From Theodoxus fluviatilis (Eukaryota > Mollusca > Gastropoda > Cycloneritida > Neritidae): a stretch of DNA of 22,500 nucleotides. The position numbers and the translations under genes are program-made. The notes beneath the pieces are model-generated. The model was not told where the DNA came from. It saw nothing but the letters and a program-made list of their open reading frames with translations, and did no database searches. Of this stretch, positions 1-9,465 are shown piece by piece (within the stretch, counting starts at the first letter, position 1; each line of letters opens with the position of its first letter). The stretch is from assembly GCA_034096865.1 (NCBI GenBank), contig JAWQFJ010028185.1:35001-57500 (forward strand), in the 5' to 3' direction.

Positions 1-74
1 GGGCGTCTTCCATCCTAAGGCTTGGAATTAATTATGTTATTTTGTCATAAGCGCCGCCACAGAGGTATGTCTAG

Positions 75-240
75 GAGATGAAGGGAGTTGAGCAGTGGGG
101 AGAAGGGAAGGGAGGACTGGAGATGGGGTGGGGATGGGAGGAGTGGAGTGGGGTGGAGACAGAGGGAGCGGATAAGAAGGAGAGCAAGGGGATGAAATGG
201 TAGAAGGAGACAAATGAGAGGGTAGGAAGGAAAGAAATGG
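75..240 (+). repeat. Purine-rich (GGA/GGGGT) low-complexity tract
   Basis: The plus strand is almost all A and G here, with repeated runs such as ggggtggggatggg and gtggagtggggtgga. The several runs of three or four G could fold as a G-quadruplex, and the mirror-like purine tract could form triplex DNA. The open frames crossing it on the minus strand are rich in Leu, Pro and Ser because of composition and resemble no family I know. Confidence 0.6.
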
Positions 241-2918
241 TGGTCAGCGAGGAAGAGGGCGAAGCATGCTGGAGTGGCATGAGGACAAGTTCCGACCATG
301 GTGACACGACATGATGGACGACAGACAGCTGGAGAGCAGGGCGCCTCTGAGAATCCCATGCTTGTGTTGTTCCTGTCTGCATCGAGTTCCCGTCTCTGGC
401 AGGGTTGTTTTGACCATTCATCACCCTAACTGGCGTTGTATCCTCCAAAACGTGTGCTGCGATGTGTTCTGTGCGTCTCTTCAATACTGAGGGCGTTCAT
501 TGGCTTGCAACGTTCTTGGCATCAAGCCCTGATCTGTTGTCCTTCAAGGGCTACCTCACCTCCATCCAATGACGATTTATCTCATTTCATTTTTTAATCG
601 TAAAAAGAAACGCATTATTTAAGAATGCTCTGAAAAAAATGCTCTAAATGGACGCGAGGAGAAGTACACGCTTGCTGAGGACATGTCCTATGTGTTCCCA
701 AAAGTCTCATGAGCACTACGTTTACAGGTCTTTTGTGTTGTTAATTCTTTCGTGTGAAGCTACTTGAAGACAGTCGTGAAATGTGACAATGACACTTCAT
801 TCGTTCTTAACAAATGCTATGCAATGAGTTTTTGCACAGAATTCATCCGCTTTGAACAGTCAAACAAAACACTTTAAAATATTATTTCTTTGCCATCACC
901 CCTGCAGTTGTATATTCCTCACTTTGTCAGTCTCCATTGGATTGCAGAAGACACTGACTCTATTTAAAATCTGAACCAGAACGAGAGGTATGGCGGCACT
1001 CCTGCCCCAGCCACAGGTCAGGGTCGTCGGACCTTGATCACGTGATGACGCAGCGCCAGTATCCCCCTGCGATGTAATCAGGGCTTTTGGGGATGCACCC
1101 ATGGCGTCAACTTGCGTTGTCAGTCGAGGTGCACATTTCCAGCTGGCGTTCAAAATGTTTTTGGGGAGTTTTGTGCCCCTCTGGACCCATTATGTAATCT
1201 TTATTGACATTTGCCGCACCCAGAAGACTTTTCGTGTCTAGACGAAAAAAAGCGAAAGCGCTGTGGTTGTTCCCCGGTGGGACTGCCGACTCATCGTTCA
1301 TCATTGTCCATGAGAAGCCATCTATTCTCATCACTGTCATCATCGCCCTGTGCTGTCTGGAGTCTGGAATTACCATCATAGGGCATGCGGATGCCTTTTT
1401 GTTGCAATGAGCCCGTGGACACGGTTTTCGTCTTCGATAACGTTGTAAAAGAAGGAAGCATTAGTTCCAGTGCCGCAGCTCCTAGTTTTAACTCATCCAT
1501 CGTCATCAGGTCAACCACAACCATCACTATGAGAACCAGGTCATGACAACTATGACAACGACGACAACGACGATGACGACAAAACAATAACCATAGACCC
1601 TACAATTTTCACAAAAGCAGCAATATTATCCGCACATCATTTCCTGCACATCAAGCACAGCCGCCACTATCTTTGCAGCTTCAACACACATCTTCTGCTT
1701 GTGCTCCCTCTGCGCCGGAACTTTGTGCTCCCTACACCTGCTTTCCGCGGTTGATGCTGCTGTTGTTGTTACCACTGCGTGCATTCTGAGGCTTCCACTA
1801 TATGCAAGATGCAACTGCCAGAGACGCAGACCAACTTGCATTTACAAGTACTGTAAGTGGAGACGTATATGCTGCTGTATCCTCTTCCTCGCTGTCTGCC
1901 TGCTCTTCCTCCTGTTTCTGATTAGTTCTGAAGCTCTTGCTTTTCACCTGTTCCTCCTTGCCGTGCGTGTCGCTATGGCAGGCTGCACCGTTATTTTCCA
2001 CGTCTGGGATGACGGGCACGGTCAAGATATGACAGAGACGTAAGGTCAACTCATATTTGCCGTACGCTAACACCCCGTGGCGCTGTATGTATGGAGACAT
2101 GGCACCTTTTCGCGAAGGGAGAGAGGAAACAAATTAAGCAGTTAACTCCTGTGTGCTTTGCTGGCTTTCTTTGCTTTCCTTTGGGTCGTTACATGTTGGG
2201 TGTTGCTTGTTCCTCTCGCGCTCTTGTGCTTGCAGTTTTTCCAACTCTGGTTCAGACTGAACTACCGAGGCCCACTTCCTCGCTTTGTAGGCGCCATCTT
2301 GACCTCGTTCTTGCTGGCTAACCCGATAGATTAATTTCCACATATGTTCATGACTTAGTCTATCTGATGTATTTCGAGATGGTGTGAAGATCCTAGGAAG
2401 GCGACTACATTCCATCTCTTTGAATCTTGGCTCAAATTGTTCTTCTTTTTGCCCCCGCAACTTTCTGTTAGGACGAAAAGGTTTTTCTTCTGATTAATGA
2501 ATTTAGATGCTGGTCATGATGTTTTGGAAATGGAAAAATTCCAATCCAGCTTTCACAAGGATGCTGGGATTATCTAGACCACATATTAAACCCCTGCCAG
2601 GCAATGTAAGACCAGGCACATATCCGAGTGGTTTCTTCTTTCTACGTGTCTGATAAAGCGTTCGCAGTCGTTGAAGAAAGTCGGCCGTGGAGATAAAAAT
2701 TACATTACAAAAATTCGGGAAATTCTCATATTCTTCTATTAAGTAAGTCTTTAATGACACTAATCAGCGCAAACTTTTTTCGACAACTGCCAAAAAATAA
2801 ACTGGCGAAATATTTTGCATTTTGATCTCTCAAATGAATCTCCAGACAAGAACTGAATATGAAACGTTTTCTTTGTCCAGACCTCCCTCTCCCCTCGTGG
2901 TCATTTTTTCGGAAAGAT
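241..2918. other. Unique intergenic sequence, no gene recognised
   Basis: About 2.7 kb without a long open frame. The longest frames (about 60-140 codons) overlap on both strands, have no recognisable domain and are not joined by convincing splice signals. I see no RNA gene or transposon end. Short, divergent exons of a host gene cannot be excluded from sequence alone. Confidence 0.5.
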
Positions 2919-3122
2919 TTCCGATGATGGGCCGCACTAGTGGACTTGTCCAAGGAGAGGGGTGCGGGATAGAGCGAAGCTGGCGGGCCACGCAAGCTGA
3001 CAGACCACATCATCTATTTGGTGAACATGATTAAATAGATGTAAATCTCCACAATAATACTTATCTATCTGCTACACCCTTCTCTTCGGACGAGTCCACT
3101 AGTGTTACCCGTTGTCGGAAGT
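2919..3122. repeat. Imperfect inverted repeat, ~55-bp arms
   Basis: The left arm (about 2919-2973) and right arm (about 3066-3122) are reverse complements. The core cactagtggacttgtcc at 2935-2951 matches the complement of 3088-3104 with one mismatch, and the match runs on either side with mostly transition differences. Several differences are CG versus TG or CA, as expected from decay of methylated CpG. The ~92-bp loop holds a second perfect 9-bp stem (catctattt at 3011-3019 with aaatagatg at 3033-3041). It could be a relic of a small foldback element, or a structured non-coding sequence. I see no clear target duplication. Confidence 0.65.
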
Positions 3123-3328
3123 GTAACCCTTTTCTCCCCTGCAAAAAGTGTTCTGACCCCTTGCAACGAGGGCGCCGTGCTGTCGCCCTGTTCACCCTCT
3201 CCCGCCCATTCCTCTTTGGCTGCCGCCTAGAGTCTCATTGAGGAGTCTCCACCTAGGTGGCAAGCTCCTCGCCCCACCGTCACAAGTCCCAGCCACACAG
3301 CGCTTGGGGTGAACTGTGGGCCAACAGT

Positions 3329-3359
3329 CCCCCCCCCCCCTCTCCCCCCCCCCCCCCCC
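3329..3359 (+). repeat. Poly-C tract
   Basis: Two runs of C (12 and 16 long) separated by TCT. The minus strand is poly-G and could form a G-quadruplex; the plus strand could form an i-motif. Length is likely to be variable and error-prone in sequencing. Confidence 0.9.
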
Positions 3360-3764
3360 ATCCTCCCACTCTCATAGTACCTCTCCTTGCCCTCCTTCTC
3401 ACCCCTCTCTAGTCCATTGTCACCCATCAAACGCACGTCTATGGGTTGAGTCTTTCTACGTCACTACCTCATAAATGCAACAGCACATGAAATGAACATG
3501 CTTGTGTCCTTTATTTTGTTGTTGTTATTGTTGTTATTGCTGTTTTGGTTTTGACTCCTTAGCAGAACGTGATGAAAAGGACAGCATAAGGAAATTTAAC
3601 AGCTCCGAAAGTCAAGACTTTCCCCAAAACGGGAGTAATTTGCATATGTTTAATTGTGCAGAGAGTACAAGTCGATTAAAACACTTTCGCCTGAGTTTAA
3701 AACATGAGCATGGATATTTTCTGCTATCTCGTTCTTAAATACCTCAACAAAGTGATTATCAGTG
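3360..3764. other. Short unique stretch, no gene recognised
   Basis: Unique sequence between the poly-C tract and the CA/CG minisatellite. It holds a small TTG/TTA-rich patch near 3518-3545 and an ordinary AT-rich part. I see no coding or RNA feature. Confidence 0.5.
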
Positions 3765-3770
3765 GTTGCG

Positions 3771-4114
3771 TGCGTGCTCGCGCACAAGTACATGCGCTCG
3801 TACAATCTCGCGCAGGTACATCTGCGCGAGGACGCATGTACGCTCGTGTTCACAAACACATCCGCGCATGTACACTCGTACGTACACACACTCATGTACA
3901 CACACGCACAAACACTCGCGCGCGCACGCATGTACGCTCGTATACACAATTAAATCAGCGAGCGAACACTCGAACGTACACACACTCGTATACACACACG
4001 CACAAACGCTCGAGCGCACGCACGCATGTACGTTCGAATAAACAAACAAATCCTCGCGCGTACAGACGTACGTACGCACACTCGTATACACACACACGCA
4101 CAAACACTCGCGCC

Positions 4115-4117
<3 letters not shown>
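3771..4117 (+). repeat. ~95-bp minisatellite, alternating purine-pyrimidine
   Basis: Three clear tandem copies begin with acgcatgtacg at 3832, 3926 and 4022 (spacing 94 and 96 bp), preceded by a partial copy from about 3771. Each copy is a mosaic of CA, CG and TA steps, with blocks such as acacacgcacaaac and actcgcgcg near its end. The third copy runs directly into pure (CA)n. Such alternating DNA favours left-handed Z-DNA. Open frames on both strands (for example His/Thr- or Cys/Val-rich) are compositional. Confidence 0.8.
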
Positions 4118-4198
<81 letters not shown>

Positions 4199-4220
4199 CA
4201 CACACACACACACACACACA
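4118..4220 (+). repeat. (CA)n microsatellite
   Basis: About 50 CA dinucleotides with a few interruptions (cagaca near 4153, catgca near 4196). It continues directly from the end of the third ~95-bp minisatellite copy, so it probably grew from the CA part of that unit. Confidence 0.95.
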
Positions 4221-4425
4221 TACCTAAATCCTGTGCTAAACCATTTTTTCAAGGTTCCGAGACCACACATTCCATTCTAGAAAGAAAACAGGAATAAATC
4301 GGCGTTAACCGTGCATCAAATTACAGCTTGCTGTTAGTCTGTCCTACATTGGTTCCGCGGCCCGAAAAATGAGGCTGCAAAAGCACTTGAAAGTATATTG
4401 CTTGCCAACTTCACGCCTGACGATG

Positions 4426-4939
4426 ATGTGCAGTAGAAATACAGGGATGTGGTTACGAAATAGAGGGAATCGATGTGCAATACAAAAATACAGGGAATAA
4501 TTTTTACTATGAAACACAGGGAGCTACTGTGCATTACGAAATACAGGGAACCCATGTACAACACGAAATACAGGGATCTGATGTGCAATACGAAATACAG
4601 GGATTAAATGTACAATACAAAATAGACGGAACAAATGTACAGTATGAAAGATAGAGAACTAATGTGCAATACAAAATACATGGAAATACTGTACAATACA
4701 AAATACAGAGAACTGATGTTCAAAACAAAATACAGGTAACTAATGTGCAGTATGAAATGCATGGAACTAGTGTACAACACGAAATACACGGAACTCATGT
4801 GCAGTATGAAACACAGATATAAAGGGTACTAATGTATAATACAAAATACAGAGAACTAATGTACAATACAAAATAGAGAGAACTAAAGTGCAATACTAAA
4901 CACCGGGAACTAATGTACAATACAAAATAAAGGGAGCTA
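4426..4939 (+). repeat. Degenerate left flank of the 27-bp minisatellite
   Basis: About 19 diverged copies of the same 27-bp unit that forms the uniform array to the right. Copies here carry many substitutions and some small indels (net offset one base over 19 units). The motif atgtgcaatac...aaatacaggg is still recognisable from 4426. This is the pattern expected at the old edge of a tandem array that is kept uniform only in its centre by unequal exchange or slippage. Confidence 0.85.
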
Positions 4940-5970
4940 ATGTACAATACAAAATACAGGGAACTAATGTACAATACAAAATACAGGGAACTAATGTACA
5001 CTACAAAATACAGGGAACTGATGTACAATACAAAATACGGGGACCTAATGTACACTACAAAATACAGGGAACTAATGTACAATACAAAATACAGGGAACT
5101 GATGTACAATACAAAATACAGGGAACTAATGTACACTACAAAATACAGGGACCTAATGTACAATACAAAATACAGGGACCTAATGTACACTACAAAATAC
5201 AGGGACCTAATGTACACTACAAAATACAGGGAACTAATGTACACTACAAAATACAGGGAACTAATGTACAATACAAAATACAGGGAACTAATGTACAATA
5301 CAAAATACAGGGAACTGATGTACACTACAAAATACAGGGAACTAATGTACACTACAAAATACAGGGAACTAATGTACAATACAAAATACAGGGAACTAAT
5401 GTGCAATACAAAATACAGGGACCTAATGTACACTACAAAATACAGGGAACTAATGTACACTACAAAATACAGGGAACTAATGTACAATACAAAATACAGG
5501 GAACTAATGTGCAATACAAAATACAGGGAACTAATGTACAATACAAAATACAGGGAACTGATGTACAATACAAAATACAGGGAACTGATGTACACTACAA
5601 AATACAGGGAACTAATGTACAATACAAAATACAGGGAACTAATGTACAATACAAAATACAGGGAACTAATGTACAATACAAAATACAGGGAACTGATGTA
5701 CACTACAAAATACAGGGAACCAATGTACAATACAAAATACAGGGAACTAATGTACACTACAAAATACAGGGAACTAATGTACAATGCAAAATACAGGGAA
5801 CTAATGTACAATACAAAATACAGAGAACTGATGTACACTACAAAATACAGGGAACTAATGTACAATACAAAACACAGGGAACTAATGTACAATACAAAAT
5901 ACAGGGAACTAATGTGCAGTACAAAACACAGAGCACAGAGGAACCAGTGTGCATTGCAAAGTACAGAGCA
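4940..5970 (+). repeat. Uniform 27-bp minisatellite (37 in-phase units)
   Basis: From 4940 the 27-bp unit, read as codons on the plus strand, encodes MYNTKYREL. It repeats 37 times to 5938 with no indel; one or two further altered copies reach about 5970. The main variants are Asn or Thr at codon 3 (aat/act), Glu or Asp at codon 8, and cta or ctg at codon 9. Because 27 is divisible by three and the unit lacks stops in those frames, three frames stay open: MYNTKYREL and VQYKIQGTN on plus, and SSLYFVLYI on minus. The minus frame runs 425 codons, from 6072 to 4795. There is no domain, signal peptide or non-repeat conserved part to support translation, so I call it a repeat and not a gene. Confidence 0.95.
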
Positions 5971-6318
5971 TTCCGAGTCCCTGAAGGTCATTAACCTGCT
6001 TTCAATGGCGTATGCCTCCATGAACGCTACCTTGGGTGAAACGGCGGTGCGAAACGTCCAATTACAAAGCATCTTCTGCCGCCTGAGAAGTCGTTCCCTT
6101 TATCGCGAGTCTCAACAGTGCTGGAGAGCGATCATTTTTGTGCCGTGAATTTCATGCCACGCGCTCTAAACCGTGTGCTTAGAGCAAACACATTAGCACA
6201 TATTTTACACTTAACTTACGTAAACATGTTTATTCCGTGTGAAATGTGTTCCAGAAAATCGGAACATTTTTGGGCATTTCATAAACACATTGGGCACCGA
6301 CAATGCAGCACACATCAG
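5971..6318. other. Unique sequence right of the 27-bp array
   Basis: About 350 bp of unique DNA. Two frames from the array (one plus, one minus) run on into the first ~100-180 bases of it, but the encoded residues match no family I know. No RNA gene or regulatory signal is evident. Confidence 0.5.
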
Positions 6319-6430
6319 CCTCGCGTTGTATAAGGCGGACGCGATGGGGCGCTCTACCGCACTTTGCATGAGAGGTCAAGTGAAATTAGGACAGAGCGCC
6401 CGCCGGCGTTCCCCTTATACAACTCGCGGC
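6319..6430. repeat. Small imperfect inverted repeat, ~37-bp arms
   Basis: The left arm at 6319-6355 contains gttgtataagg and gggcgctct. The right arm at 6393-6430 contains agagcgccc and ccttatacaac, the exact complements in mirrored order. The loop is about 37 bp. It could be a miniature inverted-repeat element or a structured transcript. It encodes nothing. A weaker match may continue a further 15-20 bp outward on both sides. Confidence 0.6.
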
Positions 6431-6584
6431 AGATACGTGTCCGATTTATATCGATGACTTCCCCTGAAGAAAACGTGTATAATTCAAGTTCTGGTAAAGT
6501 TATCAGATATTTACTCTAAACAGACGACACAACGCGCACTTTGTCCGCTGAGTGTGTAAATAATGCAATACATCTAAAGTCGCA

Positions 6585-6586
<2 letters not shown>

Positions 6587-6642
<56 letters not shown>

Positions 6643-6660
6643 CACACGCACACACGCGCG
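6587..6660 (+). repeat. (CA)n microsatellite with CG end
   Basis: About 37 dinucleotides, mostly CA, with scattered cg steps towards the right end, ending in gcgcgcatgcgc. It is another strongly alternating purine-pyrimidine tract. Confidence 0.95.
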
Positions 6661-7720
6661 CATGCGCAAGGACGCACACATACGCTGACGCTCACCACAA
6701 GGACAAACGTAATTTGTTTACCAGATTCCATGGATTGTTTTTATTCTCAGCGATTCCAGGCCGAGGCAACGCATCTTCTTCAGAAGTCAAGATAGAAAAC
6801 GCGGTCGAGTACCTATCTCTTACGTCAGCCAAGAACCTAGGTAGCGCCACCATCACGTAGGAGAGCCTACCTCCGTCAGAGGCATCTTGGAGAAACAATG
6901 ATGCTCGGTCTGGCTGGAGCAGTCAGGCGGGAGGCGATAGGAAGAAGTTCGATTTTTAAGCAGGAGGGTGGGAACTGCGATGGAGACTTGAAAACAATGA
7001 CGCCCCTCTCTTTGGGCTGACGTCGGCACCTATCTCCGCACGCGCTGTGCGCCCGTGTCGGTCCGGGCGTTTGACTTGGCGGCCGTGCTCCTCGCCTCGC
7101 CTGTTTACCAACTGCCTCGTAGATACCGACCGACGCTGGGACTGCGCCAGAACAGATGTGGGTGAAAACTTCGTGGTTTGATGGATGTTGAGAGTATACG
7201 CAAGAGATCGCGGCGTGCCTGGGTATGTGAAAGCCAGGCGCCGTTTTGCACGGCTTGGGCGACAAAAACCCTTTCAAACTGGGGACGGAATTCGAGTAAT
7301 TCTTCTTTGTTGTTGTTTAGGGGAAAAGTCGGGTTGAATTCCATCTGGTTTGACAAACCTGTTATTTATCCCGACCACATTTCTGTTAGTTTTCGCATTG
7401 CGTCCCTGCATTGTCGAGCTCATTTGCTTTTTCCTGAGCCCCGTGTTTCTTGCAATGCACTCTGATGTTTCTTTTCTTCTCCGTGACTGCCTGCCCATGT
7501 CTGTGATTATTTCCACGATGCCATTCTCTCATTGTTTGCGCAGATGATTTCAAGCCAACCACAGAAGCCTGACGTATTTTAATGCAGCCAACTAAAAATC
7601 GACAAGGTAAAGTGCTTTGCATGTCGACGCGGGGGACAGCGACCATCTGTTGTCCTACAGAACAGTTGTCGGTGACCTTCAATCTACTTTCATAGCTGTG
7701 AGGGATGCATGACAAACAGA

Positions 7721-7723
<3 letters not shown>
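6661..7723. other. Unique sequence, GC-richer centre, no gene recognised
   Basis: About 1.06 kb. The part at 6880-7270 is GC- and CpG-richer than its surroundings and contains a CRE-like tgacgtcg near 7018. The longest frame there (133 codons, minus) overlaps a second minus frame and resembles no known protein. It could be a first exon or promoter region, but nothing fixes a start, strand or splice site. Confidence 0.4.
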
Positions 7724-7762
<39 letters not shown>

Positions 7763-7799
7763 GAGGGAGGGAGGGAGGGAGGGAGGGAGGGAGGGGGAG
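7724..7799 (+). repeat. (GA)n followed by (GGGA)n
   Basis: (GA)n from about 7724 to 7758 passes into ten GGGA/GGGAGG steps at 7761-7799. The strand is pure purine. These are the first two blocks of a continuous simple-sequence cluster that reaches 8584. Confidence 0.95.
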
Positions 7800-7909
<110 letters not shown>

Positions 7910-7944
7910 CAAACACCCATACTCATTCGGACGGACGCGTGCAG

Positions 7945-8051
7945 CCACACACGCACGCGCAAACATATTCATACACACGCACGCACACATAAATGCGCGC
8001 GCGCACACACTTACACATACACACACACACGCACACACACGCACACACACA

Positions 8052-8091
<40 letters not shown>

Positions 8092-8126
8092 CACACGCAC
8101 ACATACACACACACAGACGAGTACAC
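7945..8126 (+). repeat. CA-rich imperfect microsatellite
   Basis: CA dinucleotides with frequent gcac and tac interruptions. The cleanest part is about 8055-8088. The start is mixed with gcgcgc steps (about 7996-8004). The minus frame reads as a Cys/Val polymer and is not a gene. Confidence 0.9.
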
Positions 8127-8190
8127 AGACAGACAGACGGACGGGCGGATGAACGGACGGACGGACGGATGAACGGACGGACGGACGGAC
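8127..8190 (+). repeat. (GACA)n / (GGAC)n block
   Basis: cagacagacagacgg passes into repeated ggac. A composite of ggatgaac plus three ggac steps occurs twice in a row, giving a 20-bp sub-repeat. Confidence 0.9.
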
Positions 8191-8217
8191 ATACTGACTG
8201 AAAAACACTCAAGATCA

Positions 8218-8584
8218 GGCAGGCAGTCAAACAGGCAAACAGAAAGCCAAGCAGGCAGAGAAGCAGAGAAGCAGAGAAGCAGGCAAGCAGGCAAGCAGGC
8301 AAGCAGGCAAGCAGGCAAGCAGGCAAGCAGGCAAGCAGGCAAGCAGAGAAGCAGGCAGAGAAGCAGGCAGAGAAGCAGGCAAGCAGGCAAGCAGGCAGGC
8401 AAGCAAGCAGGCAAGCAGGCAAGCAGGCAAGCAGGCAAGCAGGCAGGCAAGCAGGCAGAGAAGCAGGCAAGCAGGCAAGCAGGCAGGCAGAGAAGCAGGC
8501 AAGCAGGCAGAGAAGCAGGCAAGCAGGCAGGCAAGCAGGCAAGCAGGCAGGCAAGCAGGCAAGCAGGCAAGCAGGCAGGCAAAC
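8218..8584 (+). repeat. GCAGGCAA octamer minisatellite
   Basis: About 365 bp built from gcaggcaa steps, with agagaagcaggc variants inserted at irregular spacing. The minus-strand frames read as repeated Cys-Leu-Pro-Ala or Cys-Leu-Leu-Ala and extend through the neighbouring blocks (313 codons at most). They have no other protein feature, so I treat them as repeat artefacts. Confidence 0.95.
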
Positions 8585-8870
8585 TGCTGGAAGGGGCCGA
8601 CAAGTAGCAGCAGCAGACACCTACTTATGCAACAGAGAAATATGTCACTACCGCTTACTTTCCCCCATTCAAAGCTGCTACGCTGAGTCCTGGTCGTATC
8701 TTGCATACTCACTGCTTTTCATACTTCCTTCTTCGCGCTGTTTCGTTCTCTCATCTTTATACCCATCCTAAAATATAACATGACCCCTCTGCTAAATGCC
8801 GGGTCGAAGGTTATGGCTTGCCGCATCACTAACGCTGAAATGGTTGTTGCCAAGATTCTGGACACTGTAC

Positions 8871-8906
8871 CTGAGGTACTCTGTCCCATCGGACAGAGTA
8901 CCTCAG
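8871..8906. repeat. Perfect 16-bp stem, 4-base loop hairpin in left arm
   Basis: ctgaggtactctgtcc at 8871-8886 is followed by catc and its exact reverse complement at 8891-8906. It lies about 38 bp inside the left end of the foldback element. Confidence 0.9.
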
Positions 8907-9374
8907 TTTGAAATCTCGGCATTTGAACGAGAACGAGACGGCACCCGCCACTCCGCCTGACTGACTTCGCACGCTCGGGGAGTTATGCTAAGATCGGGCC
9001 GCGTTAATGTATCTGCGTTTTGTGGCAAACGTCTTGCTCGGCGATACTGTGCTCCATGCACCTTAACGGTCCGCGTGATTCGGGTGTAATCTTAAGCTAA
9101 ACGACGTTTATTGGCGTTGCTGAAATGGTCGAAGTCGGAAACATTCGGAACGTCGTTTAGCTTAAGATTACAACCGAACCACGCGGACCGTTAAGGTGCA
9201 TGGAGTACAGTACCGCCGAGCAAGACGTTTGTCACAAAACGCAGATACATTAACGCGGCCGGATCTTAGCATAACTCCCCGGGCGTGCGAAGTCAGTCAG
9301 GCGGAGTGGCGGGTGCGATCTGAGCTGAGCGCTATCATCGGTATGTCAAGTGACTGTAAGGACGAGATTTCAAA

Positions 9375-9416
9375 CTGAGGTACTCTGTCCAATCGGACAG
9401 AGTACATGTACCTCAG
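9375..9416. repeat. Matching hairpin in right arm, interrupted by 4 bases
   Basis: The same ctgaggtactctgtcc at 9375-9390 faces its complement across the loop aatc, but atgt (9406-9409) interrupts the second strand. The stem is therefore 11 bp, then a bulge, then a further few pairs. Confidence 0.85.
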
Positions 9417-9465
9417 GTACAGTGTCCGGAAATGTTGGCAACAACGACCATTTCAGCGTCACTAA

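Larger units (their letters stand above)
8826..9465. mobile_element. Foldback / MITE-like element with long inverted arms
   Basis: The left arm, 8833-9108, and right arm, 9149-9458, are inverted copies around a 40-bp loop. The inner 167 bp of the arms differ at seven sites by my count (about 96% identity). The termini are an exact inverted pair (cgctgaaatgg / ccatttcagcg). The heptamer tcactaa lies directly outside both ends (8826-8832 and 9459-9465) in direct orientation, as for a target-site duplication. The element encodes no protein, so it must have been moved by another element's transposase. Long inverted arms with 7-bp duplications are known in Galileo-type (P superfamily) foldback elements. 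That is only an analogy; I recognise no superfamily terminal motif. Confidence 0.8.

Noticed and set aside
3650..4297. His/Thr-rich or Cys/Val-rich frames across the CA/CG region as genes
   Set aside because: They are compositional products of alternating dinucleotide DNA, open on both strands at once.
4426..5970. CRISPR-like array
   Set aside because: The repeats are directly abutting with no spacers, and the surrounding DNA is eukaryotic with no cas-type gene.
4795..6148. Long open frames (402 codons plus, 425 codons minus) as protein-coding genes
   Set aside because: They consist almost wholly of the 27-bp repeat, which leaves three frames open by arithmetic. The short non-repeat ends show no domain, and no start context or splice signal supports them.
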